This document shows, in pieces, positions 16,953-25,780 of a DNA stretch of 34,338 bases. The notes under the pieces were generated by a model that saw only the letters and a program-made list of their open reading frames with translations, did no database searches and had not been told where the DNA came from. The position numbers and the translations under genes are program-made. Position 1 is the first letter of the stretch; the number at the start of each line of letters is the position of its first letter. This DNA comes from Peptococcaceae bacterium BRH_c8a (GTDB lineage: Bacteria > Bacillota > Desulfotomaculia > Desulfotomaculales > Desulfallaceae): contig LADP01000037.1 in the NCBI GenBank assembly GCA_000961575.1, forward strand, positions 1 through 34,338. The letters are read 5' to 3'.

Positions 16953-17312
16953 ATGGGATATAAAGAGATTGGTCGGATGTTGCAAAAGGCAAGGGAGGAA
17001 GCGGGCTTAAGCCAGGAAGAACTGGCCCGCAAAATGGGATGTACTCAAGCTTCGCTTTCCAATTACGAATTGGGCAAGCGTAGGATTTATACTGCCGATT
17101 TGCAGCGCATAGGGGAAATTCTAGGTAGATCCATAACTTATTTTTTGGAAAACCCTGAAGAAGATCAAATGCTGAATAACAGCCTGCTTAAAATTTTAAA
17201 AGAACCTTATTTAAAGGAGATTCTTTATTTGGCCCGGGATTTAAAACCCGCACAAAGGAAGTTGGTCCTGGATTTTATCAAGTGGCAGAAAAGCGGGGAG
17301 GGAAATAAATGA
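16953..17312 (+). CDS. XRE-family helix-turn-helix regulator
   Basis: A 119-aa protein. Residues about 5-60 are a lambda-repressor-like helix-turn-helix (IGRMLQKAREEAGLSQEELA, then MGCTQASLSNYELGKRRI). A charged C-terminal segment (about 68-115, DQMLNNSLLKILKEPYLKEI) may oligomerise or sense a ligand. It contains no peptidase motif. Its stop overlaps the start of the acyl-CoA dehydrogenase gene (ATGA at 17309-17312), so the two are translationally coupled and the regulator probably responds to the metabolism of that enzyme. The ATG at 16953 follows AAAAGGTG. It probably represses its own operon. Whether it also acts on the nearby glycyl radical enzyme genes is open. Confidence 0.88.
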   Translation: MGYKEIGRMLQKAREEAGLSQEELARKMGCTQASLSNYELGKRRIYTADLQRIGEILGRSITYFLENPEEDQMLNNSLLKILKEPYLKEILYLARDLKPAQRKLVLDFIKWQKSGEGNK

Positions 17313-18451
17313 TTGCCTTTGAACTAACACCGGAACAGATAGACCTGCAAAATAAAATGCACACTTTGGCCAGGGAAAAGATCCAGCCGTATTCCCTCCG
17401 GGTGGACGGAAAACAGCCGGGGCCGATGGATGAAGGGATTCTGAAAATAATAGGCGGGGAAAACCTTAACGCCTTCATTATACCCCGGGCATTCGGCGGT
17501 AACCCACTGGATCGGGTCACCCTGTCCCTGGTTACAGAGGAGATTGGTTTCGGGTGCGCGGGTGTAGCCAGCATATATGCGGCCACCGTGCACGCCGTTT
17601 CAGCCATCCTGCTCGGGGGGTCGCCTGAGCAGAAGGATACCTTTCTCCCGCTTCTTTTAAACCCCGGCGGGTCGGTGGCCGGTTGCGCCATTACCGAGGA
17701 AAAAGGTGGCTCCGATACCACTTCCTTTGCAACCACTGCTCGCCTGGAAGGGGATTACTATATCATCAACGGCGCCAAGAGTCCGGTTATAAACGCTGGG
17801 AACGCCGCTTTTTACATCGTGTTTGCCAATAGCGACACTGGCCGGGGCCGGGCCGGGGTTAACGCTTTTATTGTCGCCGGGGACACAAAGGGCATGACTT
17901 TTGGCCCCTTTTACGACAAGCCGGGTTTACGCAGCACTCCGTCGGCCGCCATTTTTTTCAATGAGGTGGCGGTGCACCGCTCCAACCTGATCGGTCCCCC
18001 GGGCAGCGGGTACCTCTTGCTCATGCAGACTCTCGATTTGGGCCGGGCCTTTTTCGGTGCCATATGCGTCGGTCTTGCCCGGGCAGCCATAGAAGAGGCC
18101 ACCTGTTATGCCAAACAAAGGATTATTTTAGAGCGTCCGATTATCAAGAACCAGGGCATCAGCTTTATCCTGGCAGAATTAGCTACTGAACTTGACGCCG
18201 CCCGCCTTCTGGTATGGAGGGCCTGCCGGCTTATGGATTTGAATACGGATTACACCAGGGAGTCGTCGATGGCCAAGCTGTTTGCCTCCGAGGTGGCTTT
18301 CCGGGCCGCCAGTGAGGGGATGCTGATTTGGGGCCAAAAAAGCTGTACCGGCCGCTCTTTGATGGATAAATACCAGCGGGATGCCCAGACTTTAAGGATC
18401 GTGGAGGGAACCAGCCAGATCCAAAAAATGATTATTGCCAGCCAACTGTAA
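17309..18451 (+). CDS. Acyl-CoA dehydrogenase family flavoprotein
   Basis: A 380-aa FAD enzyme of the alpha,beta-dehydrogenation family, the usual length for the class. It has the N-terminal helical domain, the middle beta-barrel region (GCAITEEKGGSDTTSF, with NGAKSPVINAGNA near 155) and the C-terminal helical domain. The C-terminal signature IVEGTSQIQKMIIA contains Glu366, the position of the catalytic base in medium-chain acyl-CoA dehydrogenase, so it is probably active. The FAD/CoA-side signature differs somewhat from canonical fatty-acid enzymes, so the substrate (short-chain, aryl or dicarboxylic acyl-CoA) is unclear. The gene overlaps the XRE gene by 4 nt and ends in a strong hairpin. 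No electron-transfer flavoprotein gene is adjacent, so electrons must go to one encoded elsewhere. Confidence 0.9.
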   Translation: MIAFELTPEQIDLQNKMHTLAREKIQPYSLRVDGKQPGPMDEGILKIIGGENLNAFIIPRAFGGNPLDRVTLSLVTEEIGFGCAGVASIYAATVHAVSAILLGGSPEQKDTFLPLLLNPGGSVAGCAITEEKGGSDTTSFATTARLEGDYYIINGAKSPVINAGNAAFYIVFANSDTGRGRAGVNAFIVAGDTKGMTFGPFYDKPGLRSTPSAAIFFNEVAVHRSNLIGPPGSGYLLLMQTLDLGRAFFGAICVGLARAAIEEATCYAKQRIILERPIIKNQGISFILAELATELDAARLLVWRACRLMDLNTDYTRESSMAKLFASEVAFRAASEGMLIWGQKSCTGRSLMDKYQRDAQTLRIVEGTSQIQKMIIASQL

Positions 18452-18465
18452 AGGACAAGACACAA

Positions 18466-18517
18466 CAAGGGACAGGCCGCTTTTTTCTGTTTTTGGAAAA
18501 AAGCGGCCTGTCCCTTG
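18466..18517 (+). terminator. Terminator hairpin with GGGACAGGCC core
   Basis: Perfect 21-bp arms at 18466-18486 and 18497-18517 with a 10-nt loop. The left arm is CAAGGGACAGGCCGC plus six T. It ends the XRE-dehydrogenase operon. The GGGACAGGCC core resembles part of the long palindrome at 2841-2930. Confidence 0.8.
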
Positions 18518-18563
18518 CTTAGTTTTTTATTATTTTTTGGCAGGATTAATAAGGCCTAGACTA

Positions 18564-18601
18564 TTGCTCAATCAATAACAAACTGTTATATTGGGTATAA
18601 C
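18564..18601 (+). promoter_or_regulatory. Candidate promoter with nested GTTAT/ATAAC repeats before the glycyl radical enzyme gene
   Basis: TTGCTC (18564-18569) and TTATAT (18586-18591) are 16 nt apart and could form a promoter. Two overlapping inverted repeats cover it: ATAACA-AAC-TGTTAT (18575-18589) and GTTATA-TTGGG-TATAAC (18585-18601). They share the central half-site, which suggests an operator. The cognate regulator is not identified. Confidence 0.45.
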
Positions 18602-18650
18602 ATTTTGTTTTATTTTAGAACTTAAAAAATTAAAAAGGTGGTTGTCAAAC

Positions 18651-21047
18651 TTGAAATCTGCAGGGGAACTGAAAAGTAAACTAGTCGTTAAAGCGGTGCG
18701 CAACGTTCAGCGGGGTTACACTACCGATGAAATCTCCCGGGGCATGTTTCGTCCGGAAATCAAGCTGGACTTGCAGCGATCCCGCTTAATGACCCAGTCG
18801 TTCAGGGAAACCGACGGTCAATCCATGGTTCTGCGCCGCGCCAGGGCTCTGGCTCATGTACTGAATAACATGGACATATTCATTAATGACTGGGAGCGGA
18901 TTGTCGGTTACCAGACCTCCAGCCCGGAAGGGCTTTATCACCCCATTGATATGAACTGGAGATCCGTGCAGCGACTGGTCAACAGCGAGGCCGGCCAAAC
19001 CCTCCTGGACGAGGAAGGCAAAAAAGAGCTGGATGAGCTCTGCGCCTACTGGAAGGGAAAGTGCATGAGCGACCGGCATCAGGATAACTTCAGCGGGGAT
19101 CTTGCCAAGTACTGGAAGTACGAGGGGACTTTTCTTTGGACGCACTGGTCGGAGTTGGGGCTGCCGGATTACGAGGCTATGTTTAAGACGGGGCTTAACG
19201 GCCGTATCGGTCTGGCGGAAGAACGGCTCGCGGAAATAGACCGTACCGTTCCCCATGATTACATTGAACAAAAGGAATTTCTACAGTCGGTAATCATTGT
19301 GTTGAAGGCGGTAATCAACTTTGCCGGCCGCTATGCCGCGCTGGCTGATGAGATGGCCAAACGGGAGCAAAACGAGGAAAAAAGAGCCAGGCTCGAAGAG
19401 ATTGCCCGTATTTGCCGCCGGGTTCCCGCCAACCCTCCCGGCACCTTCCTGGAAGCAGTGCAATTCTTTTATTTCGTGCACCTGGTCAGGTACCTTGAGT
19501 ATTCGACCCTCGGCATTGGCATCCGCTTCGACCACCTGCTGGGGCCGTATTATGAGCGGGACATCAAGGCAGGAAGGCTGAAAAGGGATGAAGCTGTTGA
19601 AATCCTCCAACTCCTCTGGGTTAAGTTCCTGGAACTGGGGCTGGTTTATTCGCCCCTGGTAACCTCGGTTTACGGCGGAGTAGCTTCACTTCAGGCCATC
19701 ACCCTCGGGGGAACCGATAAAGAGGGCCGTGACATCACCAATGAAATGACCTACCTTGTCCTTGAAGCCGCCGGGAAAATGAGAACCATAGAGCCTAGCC
19801 TGGCCCTGCGCATTCATAACGGAACCCCGGACAAATTACTATACAAGGCTCTGGATATAATTAAAACCGGTATCGGCTATCCTTCGTTATTCAATGATGA
19901 AGCCCTTATTCCCCTATTGGAAAAGTGGGGCGTTCCCCCCGATGACGCCCGGGATTACGCGGTTTCGGGGTGCGTATACATGGATATACCGGGAAAAAAT
20001 ATCACCCGGCGGGTGGCCGGTTATTTTGTATTGGCCAAATGCCTCTGGTGGGCCCTCCGACAGGGAGTAAACCCGCAAACCGGGGAGCAATGGGGGGCTA
20101 AAACAGCCGACCCGACCATGTTTACATCCTGGGAGGATGTTTTAGAGGCTTATCTTGAACAGGTTAAATTTTTTACCACCAAGCTGGCGCAAATTGAGAA
20201 TACCTGTCGTGATTTATACGCTAAATATTGTCCGCGACCTTTTTATTCGGCTATCGTGGAGGGCTGCATAGAGCGCGGCAAAGATTGCCGGCAGTGGGTT
20301 TATCCTTCTATGGTACATGACTTTGTTGTTGTAATCGGCACCACCAATGTGGCCGATTCCCTGGCGGCCATTAAAAAAGTGGTTTTTGAAGACCAACTGG
20401 TTTCCCTGCCGGAGCTGATTGAGATTATGGACAAGAACTGGGAGGGGCGGGAAGACTTAAGGCAGGCCTGTTTAAACGCTCCTAAATACGGAAACGACGA
20501 TGATTACGCGGATCTGATTGCCAGCGAGGTGCACCACCGGACAGAAGAGACCATGGAAAGCGTGAAAGACCGCTTTGGATATTCCCTCAGAGGTGACGGG
20601 AGCGCCGTTTCGGCAACCTACGGCCTTTCGGCGGACACTCCGGCCACACCGGACGGCAGGATGGACGGGGGGCCTTTTGCAGATTCCACCCTGTCCCCAC
20701 AGCCCGGTCTGGATAAAAAAGGGCCTACAGCTGCGCTTAATTCATGTGCCAAAATCGACACCCTTAAAACTTATAACCACCTTTTAAACCAGAAGTTCCC
20801 CCCGAGGCTCCTGGAAGGGGAAATGGCGCATATATTTGTCAATTACCTGAAAACCTGGCGGGAAATGAAGATTCCCCACATCCAGTTCAATATTGTGGAT
20901 AAGGAAACCCTGGTTGACGCGCAGCAGCGCCCCGAAAACCATAAAGATCTTATAGTAAGAGTGGCTGGTTACAGCGCCTATTTCGTAGACCTGACCAAGG
21001 GATTGCAGGATCATATCATTGCTAGGTCCGAGCATGATTTTTCTTAG
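18651..21047 (+). CDS. Glycyl radical enzyme of unassigned substrate
   Basis: A 798-aa oxygen-sensitive radical enzyme of the pyruvate formate-lyase/diol dehydratase superfamily. The C-terminal glycyl radical motif is VRVAGYSAYFVDL with Gly773. The thiyl cysteine is Cys441 in YAVSGCVYMDIPG. In dehydratases, choline and isethionate lyases and hydroxyphenylacetate decarboxylase this loop is usually GCVE, with a general-base glutamate two residues after Cys. Here that position is Tyr443. The segment usually GGA-x-Y-N is also replaced (CRQWVYPSMVHDF). The fold is otherwise complete (SLALRIHNGTP, NVADSLAAIKKVVF). The TTG start at 18651 has AAGGTGG 9 nt upstream; an upstream TTG (18591) lacks support. 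It is followed 39 nt later by its activase. The chemistry is probably C-C or C-X bond cleavage or addition, but I cannot name a substrate. Confidence 0.9.
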   Translation: MKSAGELKSKLVVKAVRNVQRGYTTDEISRGMFRPEIKLDLQRSRLMTQSFRETDGQSMVLRRARALAHVLNNMDIFINDWERIVGYQTSSPEGLYHPIDMNWRSVQRLVNSEAGQTLLDEEGKKELDELCAYWKGKCMSDRHQDNFSGDLAKYWKYEGTFLWTHWSELGLPDYEAMFKTGLNGRIGLAEERLAEIDRTVPHDYIEQKEFLQSVIIVLKAVINFAGRYAALADEMAKREQNEEKRARLEEIARICRRVPANPPGTFLEAVQFFYFVHLVRYLEYSTLGIGIRFDHLLGPYYERDIKAGRLKRDEAVEILQLLWVKFLELGLVYSPLVTSVYGGVASLQAITLGGTDKEGRDITNEMTYLVLEAAGKMRTIEPSLALRIHNGTPDKLLYKALDIIKTGIGYPSLFNDEALIPLLEKWGVPPDDARDYAVSGCVYMDIPGKNITRRVAGYFVLAKCLWWALRQGVNPQTGEQWGAKTADPTMFTSWEDVLEAYLEQVKFFTTKLAQIENTCRDLYAKYCPRPFYSAIVEGCIERGKDCRQWVYPSMVHDFVVVIGTTNVADSLAAIKKVVFEDQLVSLPELIEIMDKNWEGREDLRQACLNAPKYGNDDDYADLIASEVHHRTEETMESVKDRFGYSLRGDGSAVSATYGLSADTPATPDGRMDGGPFADSTLSPQPGLDKKGPTAALNSCAKIDTLKTYNHLLNQKFPPRLLEGEMAHIFVNYLKTWREMKIPHIQFNIVDKETLVDAQQRPENHKDLIVRVAGYSAYFVDLTKGLQDHIIARSEHDFS

Positions 21048-21086
21048 TCAATTATATAGTTTGCCAATGAAAGAGAGATTTTAACT

Positions 21087-21992
21087 ATGAAACATGAAGG
21101 GCTGATCTTCAATATCCAAAGGTTTAGTCTCCATGACGGGCCGGGTATCAGGACAACGGTGTTCATGAAAGGGTGTCCTTTGAACTGCCAGTGGTGCTCA
21201 AATCCCGAATCACAATATTTTTTTCCCAACCTGATGGTAAGAGATATTAATTGCCAAGGTTGCGGCAAATGCCTAAGTGTTTGTCCCAGGGGGGCAATTA
21301 CTTTTACGGCCGTAAAAGGCAGACAGATAGATTGGGCTGCCTGCGACCACTGCTTGAAGTGTGCCGATGCCTGTGCTTACCAGTCGATAACTGTTAGTGG
21401 CAGGTATATGAAGCTGGAAGATGTATATAACGAGGTGCTTAAAGATAAGATTTACTACAAAAATTCAGCCGGTGGAATTACGGTTTCCGGGGGCGAGCCT
21501 CTTTGCCAGAGTGAATTTGTGGCCTGCCTGCTGCAGCAGTGCCGGCAGGCTGGGCTACATACTGCCCTGGACACAACTGGACACGCCCCCTGGGAAAGGA
21601 TGAGGGAAGTGCTCAAGTATACGGATTTAGTTCTTTTTGACATAAAACACTTGGATCCCGGTCAGCACAAAAGCAAAACCGGTGTCGACAGCCGCCTAAT
21701 CATGGAAAATCTAATTAAAACGGCCGGTCTGACCAGGGTCTGGCTAAGGGTGCCCCTAATTCCCGGTTTTAACGATTCCGAGGCGCATATAAAAAATATT
21801 GCCCTTTTGGGGGTGCGGATCCAGGCCGTAAAGGTTTCCCTGCTCCCGTACCACGAGGGCGGAAAGCCTAAATGCGCCCAGATGGGCAAAGAATATAATC
21901 TAACCGGAACAGTGCCACCGGGAGAAGAACAGATTAATAAACTAAAATCAATCATTGAAATTGCAGGCCTAAAAGTGTCTGTCGGAAGCTGA
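21087..21992 (+). CDS. Glycyl radical enzyme activase (radical SAM, two extra 4Fe-4S clusters)
   Basis: A 301-aa radical SAM activase that installs the glycyl radical on the enzyme encoded immediately upstream. The N-terminal motif FSLHDGPGIRTTVFMKGCPL is followed by the SAM cluster Cys30-x3-Cys34-x2-Cys37. A ferredoxin-like insertion carries two CxxCxxCxxxC motifs (Cys56/59/62/66 and Cys86/89/92/96), as in activases of dehydratase-type enzymes but not in the short pyruvate formate-lyase activase. SGGEPL near 135 binds the SAM amino group. The TIM-barrel strands LHTALDTTG and VLFDIKHLD are present. All metal ligands are intact. The start follows an AGAGAG site. It is co-oriented with the enzyme (39-nt gap) and with the hydrolase (75-nt gap). 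Confidence 0.95.
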   Translation: MKHEGLIFNIQRFSLHDGPGIRTTVFMKGCPLNCQWCSNPESQYFFPNLMVRDINCQGCGKCLSVCPRGAITFTAVKGRQIDWAACDHCLKCADACAYQSITVSGRYMKLEDVYNEVLKDKIYYKNSAGGITVSGGEPLCQSEFVACLLQQCRQAGLHTALDTTGHAPWERMREVLKYTDLVLFDIKHLDPGQHKSKTGVDSRLIMENLIKTAGLTRVWLRVPLIPGFNDSEAHIKNIALLGVRIQAVKVSLLPYHEGGKPKCAQMGKEYNLTGTVPPGEEQINKLKSIIEIAGLKVSVGS

Positions 21993-22067
21993 TGGGGGGG
22001 GAAATAGCTAGCGTGGGCTGAACAGATCTCCAATCCAAACAAGCTCCATTTACGTGGGGGTATAAAA

Positions 22068-22991
22068 ATGATTAAGACAGTAGTTGACAAGTTTTATTTT
22101 ATTCAGCGCGGGTGGCTGAATGCCAATCATTTTGTTTTTAATGGCCAAAATAAAATTTTAATCGATACGGGCTACAAAAAAGAGTTAAACGAAACTTTGA
22201 GCTTAATTAAGCAAACCGGTGTAGAACCCTCGAACGTTGACCTTATCATATCCACCCATTGCCATTGTGATCATATCGGTGGCAATAGATACATCCAGCA
22301 ACTATCTGGTTGTGAGATAGCCACCCATTATATTGACCGGTATTTTATCGAAAACCAAAACGACTGGTATACATGGCGGCGTTATTATGATCAAGAAGCA
22401 GATTTCTTTACCGTGCATCGTAGTGTTGATCATGGGGATATACTCATGCTGGATGAACTTGAACTCATTGTTATCCATACTCCCGGACACGCTTCCGGCA
22501 TGATTTGCCTTTATTGTCCCCAGCACAAATTTTTAATATCTTCAGATGCAGTTTGGGGGGATGGAGATTTTGGAGTTATAACCCCCCGTATAGAAGGTAT
22601 CATGGCACCATTCTCACAATACAAATCTTTGGAAAAACTTGCCGCTTTAAAAATAAAAACCATTTATCCGGGACATGGCAATGTTATTAATAACCCGGCC
22701 GAGGCAATTCAAAAATGTAAACAACGGTTGGAATACTTTTTAGAAGATCCTGAACGCATGGGAAGGGATCAAATAAAGAAAATAATTTTGTATACCCTGT
22801 TAATGAAAGCAGGGTTTAGGGAGGCTGATTTCTTTGATTATCTTATGAATACCTATTGGTATCCGGAAACAGCGAATTTGTATTTTGCCGGACAGTACAA
22901 GGATATATATAATAGCATCATCAAAGAGCTAATCAACAAAAAAATGGTATATAAGGGGCAAGGGAAATTAATTGCTTCATTACAGGCATAG
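22068..22991 (+). CDS. Metallo-beta-lactamase-fold hydrolase
   Basis: A 307-aa binuclear metal hydrolase. The metal motif is THCHCDH (His64, His66, Asp68, His69), with His142 in HTPGHASG, bridging Asp161 in SSDAVWGDG and His203 in PGHG, so all ligands are present. The C-terminal 90 residues (about 215-305) look like a helical or winged-helix extension as in LACTB2-like proteins, not a flavodoxin domain. Family members hydrolyse thioesters, lactones, cyclic esters or RNA. Its place at the end of a glycyl radical enzyme operon suggests that it processes the product, for example a thioester or lactone, but this is inference. The ribosome site is TGGGGG. The gene ends before a shared terminator, convergent with an AraC gene. 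Confidence 0.88.
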   Translation: MIKTVVDKFYFIQRGWLNANHFVFNGQNKILIDTGYKKELNETLSLIKQTGVEPSNVDLIISTHCHCDHIGGNRYIQQLSGCEIATHYIDRYFIENQNDWYTWRRYYDQEADFFTVHRSVDHGDILMLDELELIVIHTPGHASGMICLYCPQHKFLISSDAVWGDGDFGVITPRIEGIMAPFSQYKSLEKLAALKIKTIYPGHGNVINNPAEAIQKCKQRLEYFLEDPERMGRDQIKKIILYTLLMKAGFREADFFDYLMNTYWYPETANLYFAGQYKDIYNSIIKELINKKMVYKGQGKLIASLQA

Positions 22992-23113
22992 CTTATCTCA
23001 TATAGGTAACGAGGTTGGGCTTCCTGTCTGGCGCATTGTCAGCCACAGCTTTTTTATACCCAAATACCGCCGAATAATATGGCTTGTAGCCCTCGAGATA
23101 ATCACACAGAACT

Positions 23114-23148
23114 CCGGAAACCGTCTAATCAAATTTGACGGTTTCCGG
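23114..23148. terminator. Terminator between the hydrolase and the convergent AraC gene
   Basis: A 12-bp perfect stem (23114-23125, CCGGAAACCGTC; 23137-23148) is followed on the + strand by TTTATTATT. It may serve both converging genes. Confidence 0.75.
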
Positions 23149-23155
23149 TTTATTA

Positions 23156-24028
23156 TTACTTTTTCAAAATTGGTATCCATATTTCGCTTTTAAAAGTTGG
23201 TGAAGTTATATCTAAATGCTCATTCCACAAGATTTCCGGTCCTTTTACTTGTTCATAGTTTGAAGAGGGAAACCATTCGGAATAGATGCGTCCCCAGATA
23301 TTTTGTAGCGTGTCGGGAAATGGGCCGGCTGATTCGAATACAGCCCAGGTTGAGGCAGGAACTTCAAGCCGCGTCAGGTTATCCGGACACTCATTAGTTG
23401 TTGCCACACCTATAAAATGATCAAGTTCCCCTTTTTCTTCCATTCGCCCTTCAGAAAAATTCGTGGATGCTTGAATTATTCCCAAAGGCTCGACATTAGA
23501 AAGCTGCTTAAGTTTATTTATCATCTCATTATTTAAAGTTTTCCACATAGAGGCAATCTCCGGATTCACCCCGTGGAAAATGATTGGGACTCTTTTCATA
23601 ATCCCGACTATTCTAAATGGCTTTTTTTCTACAATTCGGTAGTTCAACTCGCTTCCCCCTTTAATGGATAATTGAAAGGTCACGCGTGAATAAGCTTTGA
23701 GTGATTGCCCATTATTTCTGGCTTCTGATGGTGGCACTCCATGAAAATTCTGAAAAGCCCTGGTAAAGGAATCCGGTGAACTGTATCCATATTTAATCGC
23801 AGCATCAATTATCTTTTTATTACTGTTGTTAAGCTCAAATGCCGCCAGGCTAAGGCGTCTGCGGCGGATATATTCGGACAACGTAATACCCGCAAGAAAT
23901 GAAAACATCCTTTTAAAGTGATATTCGGAGCAGCAAGCCAGTTTGGCTGCTTCTTTAAAGTCAATATCGCTGGTAAGATTCTCTTCAATATAAGTTAGCG
24001 CCCCATTCATTTTTTCAAGCAAATTCAT
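23156..24028 (-). CDS. AraC-family regulator with GyrI-like effector domain (first of three)
   Basis: A 290-aa regulator of the Rob/BltR-like kind. Residues 5-105 hold the two AraC helix-turn-helix motifs ([18 protein letters not shown] and [20 protein letters not shown], then [10 protein letters not shown]). From about 128 a GyrI-like/SOUL-type ligand-binding domain follows ([20 protein letters not shown] to the end), expected to bind hydrophobic or cationic small molecules. I chose ATG 24028 because GGGAGGT is 8 nt upstream; the longer frame from 24094 has no support. Inside the gene, AAAGGGGG stands 7 nt before an in-frame TTG (23647, residue 128), exactly at the domain junction. No obvious target gene is adjacent. 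Targets are unknown, often efflux genes in this family. Confidence 0.88.
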   Translation of the reverse strand: MNLLEKMNGALTYIEENLTSDIDFKEAAKLACCSEYHFKRMFSFLAGITLSEYIRRRRLSLAAFELNNSNKKIIDAAIKYGYSSPDSFTRAFQNFHGVPPSEARNNGQSLKAYSRVTFQLSIKGGSELNYRIVEKKPFRIVGIMKRVPIIFHGVNPEIASMWKTLNNEMINKLKQLSNVEPLGIIQASTNFSEGRMEEKGELDHFIGVATTNECPDNLTRLEVPASTWAVFESAGPFPDTLQNIWGRIYSEWFPSSNYEQVKGPEILWNEHLDITSPTFKSEIWIPILKK

Positions 24029-24376
24029 TTGAAATGACCTCCCACCAATAGAATAGCAGGAATTGAATGAATCCATCCGACATTTCGTGCACAATTATGT
24101 AGGGTTATATACTCTAAACTCAAATATACAGTATAAAATCATACTAAACAAAAAAGCCCCAAGTCGAAAAAATGTATTTACAGAAGATAGCTATTAATTA
24201 AACAGCCAGTTAAAGTTACACAACCTTTCTTTAACAGACAATTAATGGCAGGACATAGTCTGAATCTGGGAGAACACCTATAACAATCGGATTTTAGGAA
24301 GGGCCACAGTTTGTATTCCACTTTGGCCTCCATGGAATGCTTATACAGATTTTATTTTAGCAGGAAGGTGCCGGCT
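24029..24376. other. Intergenic region between AraC and CapA genes
   Basis: AT-rich divergent spacer of about 350 nt. It holds a small inverted repeat AGTAT-N6-ATACT (24130-24145) and a second possible CapA start, TTG 24311, with AGGAAGGG upstream. A 30-nt stretch at about 24311-24340 has about 80% identity (24 of 30 by eye) to the minus-strand remnant at 27950-27980. I see no convincing sigma-A promoter on either strand. Confidence 0.5.
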
Positions 24377-25531
24377 TTGCGAAAAATTGTTTGGTTGGGG
24401 TTGGCTGTAATTATCTTTTTGTGCTCGGCTTGCGGGGGCAACCCTGACAGTTTACCGCCCCGGGATGAACCGCCCCCGATATCCAAACCGAGCACTGAGA
24501 CTATAACGCTGGCTGTCATGGGAGATTTCCTGATGCACATGCCGGTGGTGTATTCGGTGCGGAATCCCGAAACCGGGCGGTACGAGTTCGGTACCATATT
24601 CGAGCCGGTGCGGGAACTAATCAGCGCAGCCGACTACAGCATCGCCAACCTGGAAACCAGGCTGGCGGGGGAAGCGGTTGGTTATTCCGGGTACCCCAGG
24701 TTCAACTGCCCCACCGACCTGGCCGCTGAAATGCGCCGAGTGGGGCTGGATATGTTTTTAACCGCCAACAATCACAGCCTGGATCGCGGCGTGGAAGGGG
24801 TCATCAACACCAACCGCAACCTGGCGGAAGCAGGCCTTGATTACATCGGCACCTACGTTACCGAGGCAGAAAAAAACACGCCCTTTGTGAAAGAAATACG
24901 GGGCGTTCGACTGGGAATTATGAATTACACAGAACACACCAACGGCCTAACCGTGCCTAAAGACAAACCTTTTCTGGTAAATATTTATGATCCGGCGGAA
25001 ATCCAAAGAGAAATTGCATTATTGCAGGATGCCGGAGCGGATATCATTATCGCCTGCATCCATTTCGGTACCGAGTATAGCCGGGAACCGCACGAAGGAC
25101 AACTTGAGAAGGTGAATTTCCTTTTTGACGCCGGGGTTGACGTGGTAGTCGGCAACCATGTGCACGTGGTACAACCGGTGTTGATAAAAACAGTAGTATC
25201 AAGCGGAATGGAAAGGAAAAAAATAGCCGCCTTCTCCCTGGGTAATTTCATCTCCAACCAACGGTGGCGCTACTCCGATAGCGGGTTGCTGCTCCAACTG
25301 TCCATAACAAAAAATATGGACAGCGGCGAAACCATTCTAACGGGCCATGAACTGACCCCGGTATGGGTGCATACATATCTTGAAAACGGGCGCAATAAAT
25401 ACCGGGTTTTACCGGTCAACCAGTTTGTGGAATCTTACGCAAACGGCAACGACCGCCACCTGACCAAAGCGGATTACCAGCGCCTCAAACAGGTGGCCGA
25501 TGAGTTGAACTCCGATTTTTTAATTAGATAG
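24377..25531 (+). CDS. CapA-like metallophosphatase-fold lipoprotein
   Basis: A 384-aa exported protein of the poly-gamma-glutamate capsule (CapA/PgsA) family, a calcineurin-like fold. The signal peptide RKIVWLGLAVIIFLCSACGG ends in a lipobox-like LCSAC, so it is probably a lipoprotein, though -3 Cys is atypical. Family motifs are present: VMGDFLMH, IANLETRL, TANNHSLDRG, ACIHFGTEY, GNHVHVVQP and FSLGNFIS. TTG 24377 has AGGAAGG 8 nt upstream. TTG 24311 also has a good site and would add 22 residues. No capB or capC neighbours are present, so capsule synthesis is not indicated. Stand-alone members of this family are common in Clostridia, and their substrate is mostly unknown. Confidence 0.88.
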   Translation: MRKIVWLGLAVIIFLCSACGGNPDSLPPRDEPPPISKPSTETITLAVMGDFLMHMPVVYSVRNPETGRYEFGTIFEPVRELISAADYSIANLETRLAGEAVGYSGYPRFNCPTDLAAEMRRVGLDMFLTANNHSLDRGVEGVINTNRNLAEAGLDYIGTYVTEAEKNTPFVKEIRGVRLGIMNYTEHTNGLTVPKDKPFLVNIYDPAEIQREIALLQDAGADIIIACIHFGTEYSREPHEGQLEKVNFLFDAGVDVVVGNHVHVVQPVLIKTVVSSGMERKKIAAFSLGNFISNQRWRYSDSGLLLQLSITKNMDSGETILTGHELTPVWVHTYLENGRNKYRVLPVNQFVESYANGNDRHLTKADYQRLKQVADELNSDFLIR

Positions 25532-25548
25532 TTATTTAAACTGTCAGA

Positions 25549-25579
25549 AGGAAGCAAGGGGACGGTTCTCTTGCTTCCT
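25549..25579. repeat. Dispersed palindromic element, copy 1
   Basis: A 10-bp stem AGGAAGCAAG with its complement encloses GGGACGGTTCT. The 29-nt core (25550-25578) matches the reverse complement of 27916-27944 at all but one position. It lies 17 nt after the CapA stop and may also act as a terminator, though no U-run follows. Confidence 0.8.
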
Positions 25580-25780
25580 AATACGCTTATACATACCGTT
25601 ACCTTACCTATAATTAATGCGGTGTGGAGCATTTTGTGTCAAAATGTCTTTATCTCAAGTTTGCAATATTTAATGTGTTCATAAAAAGGGTTTTTATGGT
25701 GTTATAACTAATAATCACAATAGCATTTTTACCGTGCCATGATTACATAATTTAAATTCTGAAAAGGAAAGTTTCTTAAG

